The notes beneath the pieces are model-generated. The model searched no databases and was not told the origin of the DNA. It saw only the letters and a program-made list of their open reading frames with translations. A program made the position numbers and the translations under genes. Of a stretch of 64,000 bases of DNA, positions 34,501 through 46,500 are shown piece after piece; the stretch's first letter is position 1; every line of letters begins with the position of its first letter. Source of the stretch: Schistocephalus solidus (Eukaryota; Platyhelminthes; Cestoda; Diphyllobothriidea; Diphyllobothriidae). The stretch spans positions 1 to 64,000 of the forward strand of contig WEDG01001407.1 of the NCBI GenBank assembly GCA_017591395.1, read 5' to 3'.

Positions 34501-37500
34501 TAGCTAGTATATATGTCGGAAGTACGGTATAACGTCTTTGCCATATAAGATTCATACTACTTGTAGTACTACTTGTTTGTAGGATGGGCATAACGTGGTT
34601 ATTCCACAGTGGTTGATTCTCTTCGACCCAAACGTTCATTGAAATTTCGGGTCTGACCCTAAAAATTCATGTCCGAATCACCTGAATCCATGTCCTGCAC
34701 TTAATAATTTCAGAAATTATTTACCCGATTATTCTCTGGAGTCCATATAACAGAAACCGCATAGAGAACGCTGGGGACCCAATGAGGAGCCGAACCCCTC
34801 GTTGCTGTGTCACACAGCAGCAGAAACATCGGCGAAACACGTGTCTGGGCTTTTAGCTAGTATATATGTCGGAAGTACGGTATAACGTCTTTGCCATATA
34901 AGATTCATACTACTTGTAGTACTACTTGTTTGTAGGATGGGCATAACGTGGTTATTCCACAGTTGTTGATTCTCTTCGACCCAAACGTTCATTGAAATTT
35001 CGGGTCTGACCCTAAAAATTCATGTCCGAATCACCTGAATCCATGTCCTGCACTTAATAATTTCAGAAATTATTTACCCGATTATTCTCTGGAGTCCATA
35101 TAACAGAAACCGCATAGAGAACGCTGGGGGACCCAATGAGGAGCCGAACCCCTCGTTGCTGTGTCACACAGCAGCAGAAACATCAGCGAAACACGTGTCT
35201 GGGCTTTTAGCTAGTATATATGTCGGAAGTACGGTATAACGTCTTTGCAATATAAGATTCATACTACTTGTAGTACTACTTGTTTGTAGGATGGGCATTA
35301 CGTGGTTATTCCACAGTGGTTGATTATCTTCGACCCAAACGTTCATTGAAATTTCGGGTCTGACCCTAAAAATTCATGTCCGAATCACCTGAATCCATGT
35401 CCTGCACTTAATAATTTCAGAAATTATTTACCCGATTATTCTCTGGAGTCCATATAACAGAAACCGCATAGAGAACGCTGGGGGACCCAATGAGGAGCCG
35501 AACCCCTCGCTGCTGTGTCACACAGCAGCAGAAACATCGGCGAAACACGTGTCTGGGCTTTTAGCTAGTATATATGTCGGAAGTACGGTATAACGTCTTT
35601 GCCATATAAGATTCATACTACTTGTAGTACTACTTGTTTGTAGGATGGGCATACGTGGTTATTCCACAGTGGTTGATTCTCTTCGACCCAAACGTTCATT
35701 GAAATTTCGGGTCTGACCCTAAAAATTCATGTCCGAATCACCTGACTCCATGTCCTGCACTTAATAATTTCAGAAATTATTTACCCGATATATATATATA
35801 TATATAAACTCTGCAGAAGAAGCAGAATAACACTGCCAACAAAGAATCGGGAGGCTGACAGACGCTTCTGGTTTCTTAGCCATCGGTAGCCAGCCATGCC
35901 TAAAATCAGGGTTTCGCCACCCGTAGGGCTTGACAGTGCGACCTGTTGGTTGGAAGTCCCACATCCCAACCATTGAGTAGCGGGCCCTTTGTCCTGTCGA
36001 TTACAATCAACGATCAGCGATCACGTTATAGAATCTAGCATTCCGCTGTACCTGGGGACGAGCAACGTCCGCAGCCACCTTCGAAGAACGAAGATTTTTT
36101 GCGTGGAGCCTTTCATGTTCTTTACCTTTCAGATTTTTTGGCTTCCAAACCATTTGAAGGCCAATAGACAGCGATAGTCACTGTTTATTAGAGGCAAGTA
36201 CCATCTTAAGCTTTCGAATGTTTGCTGGGGCACTCACCTCCATTTTTGTTTCAAGGTTCATTGTGACAAAACGGTGCATTTGGCCGAAAAACTTCTCACA
36301 AGTAGGCATGACTGCTTCGGAGACGGCTGCCGATTTAGTCAGTAACCAGCCTGAAAATAAAAAAAATATACTGATTCAATCTGAAGAAACTTTACCTATT
36401 CACTCGTTGTTTATGGTCAATTGACAATTTGAGCAACACACAGTTAGATGTTTGTCGGAGAGTGAAACTATCTATAAACATAGCATTGCTTAACTGTTTA
36501 GACATAGTCCTTAAAGTCTTGACCTTTATCGGCCGAAAACTGTCGTGTTTAGGCGGTTTTGCATAATAACTTAAGTAGGATGTACTTCAAAATCTGAGTC
36601 ACAAACTGAACTCACTTACTTCTCAATTAACTCAATTTTGTTGTTCAGACCAACAGAGTTCTTCAAACTTCCTACTATTTTTCCTATTCAAGATGCTGTC
36701 TGGCGATGAAATGCAAATTCAAGGAGCAATTTAGTTAAAAAGAGTAAATTTAAAAGGCCGATCAATACCTTGCAGTATCGGTTTCCAGTCAAGGATGGAG
36801 CTGGACATGAAAATCATGCCGTTGCGCGACACGGTTGCTGGCGAGGCATTGTCAATGTTATGGACCTCAAAGACGATTTTGCAGTTCGGTGCCATAGGAA
36901 TGCGGTCTCCGTTAGCCAAAGTGAGAGTCTTGTTGTCATCCAGGACAGAATTCAGGTTCTCAATCCAGATGGCATCCACGGGTCCGTCCAGAATGAGCCA
37001 CACGTGCTCGCCCTTCTTGGTCTTGTAGGTGCGTCGCCAGAGGGTGGAGAAGATGCCATCCGTCCAGTCATTGGTGGCCACATCTAGGCGACCGAACATC
37101 TGTGGTGCCGTGATGGCCTTGGGGTTCATGCGCACCTCCTTGTGCGGTTCCTCCACCTCTGTCATGGCCGCGAGAAGGACGTTGATACAACGCGTCTTGC
37201 CCGCGCCTGAGGGACCCAGTGCCATGAAACCGTGACGCACACGCTGAGTCTCATACATCTGGATGAGTTTCAGCACCCATGGTGGATGGTATATGAGTTT
37301 CTGCTGTTTCACCTAAAAATTAAAGTTGAAAATTGGCGGACTATATTACACTACTATAGATACCATATACTTCACCATACTATGTACTTTACATTATTAT
37401 ATACACTATATTATACTATATTATTGTAAAAGGACAGGCACTGTTGTCACTATATATAGCCCCCAAAGGTGTTGGTCGAATTTGTTTTAGCTCTAAATAA

Positions 37501-40500
37501 TGTAAGTTGGCTTGATTCAGCGAACTAAAAGGCAAAGCCTCTTTATTTTATGATCAGTTAGCAAGCGCAATGATGTTCATCGTTAGAGACACTTGGTCTA
37601 AACTTAGTCGTCCAGAGCAGATATAAATCCTTTTAGTTGAAACCAACCTAAAAAGGTTTCAGACACGCACACAAGCATAGAGAGAAAGAGAGAGAAAGAA
37701 AGAGAGAGGGAAAGAAAGAGAGAGAGAGAGAAGAACTTTCGTTCGTTCGTCGTCGCCAGTAGCAAGCAAACAGAATGGGATCAAGCAAGATCATAATCAT
37801 ATCAGTGAGGGTAACACGCATACTTGACTTCATACTTGTTTGATATCAGACCGGTAAGCATATATACGTAGAGTATATATGGTCAATAGGTTGCTTTCAA
37901 CCAGCGGGGGAGCGCAGTCACGAAATTGAGATTTCAAAAGTGTCACATACTATGAAGATGCTTGCAAGGGAGTAGATCCGATAGTTAAGACACTTCCCTA
38001 GGAGCACGCCAATATGGTTCACTGCACCGCATCTGGCTCCCTATGCAGGTCAGTGAAATCCTAAAAATGGGATCCACTCACAGGGTCCCTTACTGGGCTA
38101 CGAGCAGGAAGTATCCACTAACTCCAGCAATCTATATCCTGCATGAAATAGGGCATATGTTATGCAGGCAACTTTGACAGTAAAGGGGGTATGGGTGAAT
38201 TCTTTTTTGAAATCCGGTATATGAGGTCAAGCACTGCGTACGTGCGAACAGTCAGCAGAAAGTGTACCGGAGAAAGACTGCGACATTCCAAGACCGGAGC
38301 CCGTACCACCTAACCCGGTTTGGGTAGGAAAGTAATAATTAGACTCTGATAGAGGTTAATTTTTCAAAAAAATTGGCTGGTTGTAATTTTCGATTATTGA
38401 GTACTACTTGCCACGCCATAACCTGAAGAGTCTTGGGTCTTTGAACCCTAACGTAGAGGGAAATGTCTGTTCCGTCCCGAAATCAGACAAGATATCTGGG
38501 CACCAACAGACCTGGCACACAGAATGTCATACCTTGAAGTAAATTACTTGGTCCCTAAGTTCATCTCGATTCGAATGCTACTTCAGCAACTGCCTATAAC
38601 AGTTCTAAGCTGCGGCTCGAATGGCAATCAGAACGCTCATACTCCATCCCAAAATCAGCTCGACTATGTGATTACGATAAAACGCCTCGACCAGCAAAAC
38701 ATTAATTTCAACGACAAAGTACCTTTCGGTTAAAATATTAACCTCTTCAAATAATCTCAATTTACCCCCTGAGCTAATATCATATCTTTTTTTCAGCATA
38801 TCGCAAAGGGCTAAAAAAGATTTACCTAGCCTGGAAAAACAACTGGCACTGGATTCGACCTCAGTATGGTTGATGTTCGCAGTTGGCATACAGAGAGAAG
38901 ATAATAAAACTCACCTGATTATGAATGGCTCCTTCAATTTCAGGGTAGCATTTCTTATCTAGACGCATACCCGGAAAGAGATCGTCAATGAGAGACATAA
39001 AGAGGGGTTCGTCTTCATCCACCAGTTTGCTGACATTCATGTCTCGAAGGACGCGCATGACAATCGTAGGCTCCGACTGCTCCGGATTCGCCCTCTTGGA
39101 GTCTCCCAAGGTGCGCAGCACAGAGAGTATGTTTCGTAGACCAAAGTCGTAGTGAACCTGGCAGTCGGGTCACCGGAACATAATCATCATTAGTAAACAA
39201 ACATAAGTACTTACAAACATAAAGTAGATACAATGTTTAATTTGTACATTGTACTTCATTGACTGGCAAAAACGCAGGCCAATAGCAAACTAAAAAAGTT
39301 TAGTTGGTGAAACGACTGTGCCTGAAGCCCATTATCGCTAAACAGCTTGTCAAAACACCGTTAAGTTTGCATTTGGAGCAGACTGTGCACGCTATAAACT
39401 TACACATCTTATGTTGTACAAAAAACGAATGCAGTAAAGCTACTTTATATGGAAGTGGCGTTGCATCAACTTGATTGCACGACAGAACATGCTTGCTTCG
39501 CTTTGCTTTGCATGCAATGATTAAACTTTTGGACAGGGCAAAAGTGACTGAAGATGGTTTCTAAACCACAAATAGTCATTCCAGTCTTCCTCTTACTAGA
39601 TGTTTAGTCTACTTCTATTACTTGTCGTTGCGAAATTTCCATCGAGGTCTCTTCATAAAGCCCAAAGGAAAATTCGAGCAATTATGCTGCTTCTTGCATT
39701 CACATCGGTGGATCGCCATCTCCATAGGAAGTGGCATTCCCGACAACTAACTAGGCAGGCTGCACGTGGCACGATCGAAGAACGTTTAATAAAACACTCA
39801 GTAATAAAAAAATTCTGGTTCGAATGCCACACCAATCAGACTATCACTGGCTGGTGAAGACTAATAGACGAAAATGACCATTCTGATCTACCTCATGTCT
39901 GTCAGTATTCCTTTCATTAAGAATTCCCTTATTTTAGCCAACCTGTTTTGAGAGTTGCTCCTCGCAAAGTTTGTATAGAGTGAAGAACTTCTTGGCCAAT
40001 TCTATGTTCTTTATAAAGCCACATGCGGCTAATTTTACTCGAATGATGATTTGGCGGTCGGGAACCATCATGGACACCGTGCGGAAGTTGATTTTCAAGT
40101 TCTCGGGCAGCTCTTGACGTCCAGCATAACCAGGGTTCTAATAATAAAATATAACATATAGAGCTACTGATTTGTAGTTAGTTAATAAATAATAAAATAA
40201 ACATTTAAATAAAAATGTATTAGGTCCTTACCATCGTCAAAAAAATGCCAAACTCGGGGTCCATGTCGACAACATCGCCATCGGTGAAAATGAACTGCAC
40301 TCTCCGTTCCTTCTTACAGGCAAGAACGACGGCAATCTGTTGGGCAGCGACAGACAGTACTGGCAGTTCGATACGATTGAACTCGTCGAAGCAGCCCCAT
40401 GAGCCGGACTGAGCCAGCCCCTTGAAAATGCGACCCAAGGCCTCGGTAGTCCATCTGATCGGAACAGTTGAACACGACTACGTACTTTGCCCAGACAACG

Positions 40501-43500
40501 TCCCATGTCCTTAGTGGTCTCAGTCTTTCCGGTGCCCGCAGGACCTGCGGGCGCGCCACCCAGAGACATGCCTAGGGCCTGCGCCAGTGTGATATAGCAG
40601 CTGTGAAAAAATGGAGTTTCAGATAAAATGACATCAAAAAGGTGACTGACGTTGAATAGACAGCAGATGTTCTAACTCATGAAACGTGGCAATGCAAATA
40701 TAACTTATCATTTTGCCCAGTAGGTTCAAAAAATTCATTTTCTCATGTAGTATATGCTGCTAAGTGATTGTAAATCGACCTTATCAGATGTTCAGGCAGT
40801 TAGCAGTGTTATTAACTATTATAGCCAACCTTTGTGCATCACTGTGTTTTTCTTTGAGAGAGCAGTAATTTAAATGGAAAAGTTTTACCCAAACCAACTG
40901 TCTTATTTGGTAGATTTTAAGCAAATAACTTCTCCAAATATCATTTGTGGCAGTCAATTGAGAACACCGAAAACCAGAGCGTATTCACTGAATTTTCTTG
41001 GAATTTCTGAAATACAAGGAACACCAACATTGCCATAACTAGGCAAAGTTATTGCAGAACGAATTTCTCTTCTATTTCAATTTTTTAGTCAAGGATCGGT
41101 CTCTCGACCCTTGACCCTATGAGGGCAGTTGGTTAATTGCCACATTTAAAATTACATTAATTCTTAGAGAATGTTTAAGTGGAAACTGTTTTAAAAAGTG
41201 TTTTTAAATTTCTCGTGCTTATGGCGTTTTATTTATTCCCTTATTTACAAGGAGATTCTTTATGTACTCCTAAAAACTGTGTTTACTTATCCGACACACA
41301 TTATTAGCTCAAACTCTTCGTAAATGCCTCACTCACGAGAATCTCGTCACCAACAATATCATGTACTCATACTACTCGTAATATGCGAGTACACATTTAT
41401 GTTTACTCTTTTCGATGAGCCAACAGCTGCTTATTTTCCGCACGCTATTATGTGAACCAACTTTTTTAAATTTTCATGATGTACCAGAGGCTTTTTAGCC
41501 ATACTGTAACCAAGAGGGAGTTCAAAGGCGTTTGCCTATCTTTCCCTTAATAAACTTGACTTGACATTGCCGCAGTTTTGGTATTTCCACCTTTCTTTAG
41601 AAAATCGTTATTTCTAACCAACGTAATTTTACTTAAGCATTAATTTTTCCCCTTATACTGAAATTCACTGATTATTAATTGGGAATTTTTATCAATGCGC
41701 GTGAGTCAGTTTCCACTTGATAAGCGATATTTCGTAAAGTTTACGAGACACCCCACCTACGGTAGTTGAGTGAACGCAGGTGAAACACTTTGAGATCCTG
41801 AAATGCGTGCTCGCTACGGTGCTGCACTTCTTCTCTATTGGCTGAAATTTTAGTTCAACCAGGGAGTGTGCGTAGGCTAGCCCAAATTATCCTCAAGCGT
41901 GAGTCGATTTTGGCCGTGAAAGGAAGACTCCCGAGAACGCCTTAGGATGGAGGTACTGCATCCGTGACCACTGTTAAGCTATAAATCTAAGGCTCACTGT
42001 AATCAAGAGAAAAGAAGTGTCTGTTTGAGCTAAAATTTACTCTCTGCTAAATAAGTGCACCTATCGCTCGCAAACTTAACTTTCTTGATTTTGGCATTGG
42101 ACGCACGACTTACCGATCGGTTAATGGAGTGATGACCAACCGGTCTGTACAACCAAGGAACTCATTCTGGTAAATAAAGTCGACATCTGTGATTTTAACG
42201 AGGCAGGCGTCAAGTTCCTCGGAGAAGTAGAAGCGCGACTGTTTCAACCACTCGAAGTCTTTTGGCGACCGAATGTGCATTTTCACCTACAAGAAGGAGA
42301 TAATGCCTCATGATGTGACCGGAATGACAGTAGGTTCTCGAATGCTACTGTCTACTTTGACTTGATGCTCGTGCTGGTTACTGCACAGAAAGTACTCACC
42401 AGATCATCAAATATATCCTTTTGATGCACGTGGATGGTGATGAGGGTTTCATACTTGGTTCGCTCATTTTTCGTGAGCTCCTGAGTGGTCACAGCAATGA
42501 GTTTGTTAAGAATATCGAGGAAACGCTGATTTGTTTCCTGCATAGTGGCCTTATCGGATCGGGCTTGCAGGAGGGCAGCTTCAGCGTCCCTGGTCCAAAG
42601 CAGTTGGATGCCCAGGAGACCCACTTGTGCGACGTAGGTGTTCTCGAATTCCAGCATTTGAAACTGGCTACTGTTGATGACATAGTAGGCGTCTTTGATT
42701 ATCTGATGAAGCGACTGTCTGGACGCCTTGAGAAGATCTCCCAACCAACACTCCACATGGCCCTGTGAAGAAATAATTCAGCTAGGTCTAATAGGGACAA
42801 CATATTTACAACAAACTTGAAGCATCATATGTGTTTCGTATTCGGCCACTGTTGATCAGAAAATAGGGAAACAAAAGAAGGAGATTGAAAAGCAGCGTCT
42901 ATTGAGCCAATGCAATAATCGATTGACGCAAGATCTTCCGGATCGTAGAAAGCAACTAGGGATGGTAGAGTATAAATTGAGATAATTGGGCTTCCTTGGC
43001 CACCTCTAATCACGCACTCTTAGGCCAATCTATTCTTTTCTTCGCTAGTCGTTTTCAGCTATTCAATTGCACGTGGTTTCAAAGATTAATGACTGCAGCG
43101 GAACGACTGTACTGTTAGCTTGATGATGAACAAGACCCCAGTTCAAAGCGCATCTTCTTTGGCTGTGGGATATGTGTATGACTGGCTGAGGCCTACAATT
43201 GCCCCTTGAAATGGCAGCTCGAGCCTCCCTGGTCCCTGCGTGTGATTTTTGGCGATCATTGAAGGTTCCTCACTATGCTTTAGTACCAAAGGGTTCTTCG
43301 CTTGAGATATGATGTCCCTGCAATCCCCTAATATCGGGTCGGGTCGGCTAAATCCTCCGTCACGTGTGTCGCCTACACGAGCAGACAATCTGAGCTGCAG
43401 TCATGACTTAAACCATCACTAAGATTGAAGAGTCGAGGCCTCGTCAAGATCATCCCTCCCATGCCTGTCAAGTGGCAGCAGTAATAACGTTTAGTCTCAC

Positions 43501-46500
43501 ATGGACTTTGACTAGTCCCTTTTGTATAACAGAGCCTTCAAATTTTCCGTAGATCGGATAATTTGCCCTCCAAGTATTTAGTCCTATTAAATACCTACTT
43601 AATTCATTTAAGTAGACTCGATTTACCCTAGCTAAACTACCTGTCAGGCCTCCCACACGTGTTCCCATTAGGCATTAACGTCCATATTAGGGTTAGAGAT
43701 TAGGTTCGGGGTTAGGCTTAGGCTTAAGAGTTAGGGCATGTATTAGAGTTTAAGGTTACGGAGGGCGTTTTCTTTCGGGTTTAGGTGTAGGTTTATGACT
43801 GAGACACAAATTTAGGGCTGGGGGTTAGGCTATCAATGTCGTTAACTTCGATCATCTTTCCTGTCATCACCACCATGAGAGTCAGGTTTATCCATATATT
43901 TTCCATACTTTCTGCTTCAAGGCAAGTGGCATCACGGGCTGGCATCAGTTCACCTGCAATCTCCAACCCATTTCCTCGCTTTTCATTTTTTTCGCCCGTT
44001 TACAGCCTGTGCTTCCCGGTATTTGAAATTGCGCGCCCGCGTTTTTAACGCTTTATGGATGCATTTAAACAGGTAAATGGCATAAGTGGAGGTTTCTTAC
44101 TTTTGCTTCTCAGAAAAAGCTATCTGTCAGTTTCGTTTACCCCACCTATAAGACCTCTACTACCACCGTTCCCGAATTACAAACGTCACTGTCTCGCAGT
44201 TACTCAGTGGGGTCACATAACCGATCGTCATCGCAAATTTCAGCGTTTAGCACTTGCGAAATTTCAGATTACTTAACTAGGACTGTTCAAGTTAGAGCAA
44301 GTTTTGAAGTTCGAACAGCAAAAACCCGCTTAGTAGGAGGCATTCTCAATCTCTGCTTTATAAAAACAGTGACAGACACGTGTAGGCAAAGACCAGTGGT
44401 GTCGAACTACATATATGGCATCGAGGTTCTTTTTAAGTTTAAATACCACACTCAGCAAGCAGTCCGTCCTCTGGAAAAAATAGAAGTGATCGTTCTAGCC
44501 AGTTGACTCACCTGGGCCATAACAGGCGACTGAAGAGGAATTGTTTCACCCTCCTGAGAGTTCACAGCAAGTATTTTATCGTAGACCTTCTCGTCGAAGG
44601 TAACGGTCTTGGTATTGTCAAACACCGACAGCAGATGACTTTGTATGGTGTGGGGATCTGAAGCCTGACCCAAAATCTCCAAGAGGGCCGGATCTGACAC
44701 GAAGAAAAAACGCGGGAAGACAAGTCGCTTCTTTTCCAGGTAACCGGTGAGAGACTTCTGACAGATCTCCAGTTGCTCCAACATATGCGGCAACAGCTGG
44801 ACTAATGTGTCGTCGCCAGCGCAGCAGGATATCACATTTGGCATCTCATGGGCACGTTGCATTATACGTTGCCAGCTCTTGTCAATGTTGGCGAAACGCT
44901 TTGCTTCCTATAAGTGATTGCATTAAAAAATTGTGTCAGAGACTTGTGTAAGGTTCCCTGACAGGCAGTAATAATTGTGAAAAAATAAGAGTTTCTTCGG
45001 GAAAAAATAGAGTCATACTCGTGAATTTTTGGGCTAGTGACATCAACCCATCGTCAGATAACATGAAAATACGTCAGCAAGTGAGATCGCCACACTAGAC
45101 AAGTTGGTGTAGTAGGATAGACAAGTGAGAGGGGTTATCAGAGAGTCATTGTAGATTTCTGAGCGCGGGCAAGGCGGAGGCGGAACAAATACAACTACCT
45201 GTGCTGGCCGGCAAGGATGGATTGCGGATCAGTTGGACTGTAGGTGGCTGGATTAGCGGTTCCCCATGTGGGGTTAGGGCAGGAGTAAGTAAGTCGTGAA
45301 CGGAGACCCTAGTAGTAAGCGTCCAGGTTAACATGTGTGTGCAGACCAGGACAAGGGAGACTGGAATGAACATTTAGGACCTATTAGCAGACATAAGCTG
45401 GCATACCCAACACAAAGGTTTTACAAACCCTGAGGCTCAAACCCGTGACCTGTTGATCAGCGGTCGAAACTTTAATAATTATGCCACGGGCTTCTAGCCT
45501 GTCAGTTATGGTCGGAAATATTGACAATGGTTGAGGACCGCTTACCGATTGCGTCGCAGCACACACTCGTTCAGTTGTGTCTCGCAGTTGCCGGCGGGGC
45601 TCAATTATGAACCCCAAGGCCCAACAGGACGATTATGTGCTGCAACACAACCGGTGCGCGGTCCTTTACCCTAGGCATATATATCCACTCAGGAATAGGC
45701 TCACACCGATCCAATCGGTTCGCGAGGCAAAGAAACTTCGTATGGATACGGACAGGCAACCAACAAAGTGACAAAGAATAAGGAGACCGGAATGGCTATT
45801 TCTGGCTTATGAGACGTCATTAGCGACAATTCGCTATGCGATTGCCTGCGAGGGTTCTAAAGAGAGCTCCAAGGCGCAACGGAAAATGGATGTTCCTTAA
45901 CCAGCTCGGGGAACACCAAACTATAACATATATATGGCAAAGAGCTTATACCGTACTCCCAACATAGGTACTATTTAAAAGCCCCGACTAGTGTTTTGCC
46001 GATGTTTCTGCTGCTGCATGACGCAGCAATAACAGTTTCGGCTCCTCTGTGGGTCCTCCAGCATTCTCTCTGCGGTTTCTAGTACATATAGTCAATAGGC
46101 GTTAATCGATATATATATACATATATATTACTAAAATGGATATTCTCCTGTCATTGTTCATTGATGCATGCGATGTCAACAATTCAAGGAAAGCTTATTT
46201 CCGGAGCCACAACAAACCGGCTGGCGAACTGTCAACCATGTAAAAATTATCAGATTTCCCTGACTGACAGCTGATAAACGTCAGGCACAGATAGGACACA
46301 CACCTAAAACTACTTTGCACATACAATTTTTACACACTAAGGAGAGGGCTAAATATAAAGTAAATCGTTCACAGGTACCAGCTGCCCTGCTGTTTATTGT
46401 GGTCGAACCGGAAAATCTCCCTCCACCTACATACATTAATGCCAGTTAATAGTGAAGGTAGAAGCTGATTTATTGCAGATAGCCATGCGCACACTGGACA

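Noticed and set aside
34457..35346. Identical 60-codon open frames on the minus strand of three 354 bp units (34457-34639, 34810-34992, 35164-35346)
   Set aside because: They arise from the near-identity of the units, the fifth copy breaks the frame by a deletion, and there is no known domain.
36770..37235. Plus-strand open frames over exon w20
   Set aside because: Shadow frames antisense to the conserved AAA2 exon.
41330..41575. Possible 3' end of a non-LTR element (AATAAACTTGACTTGAC)
   Set aside because: Only the tail is visible, with no coding part; kept as a note, not a call.
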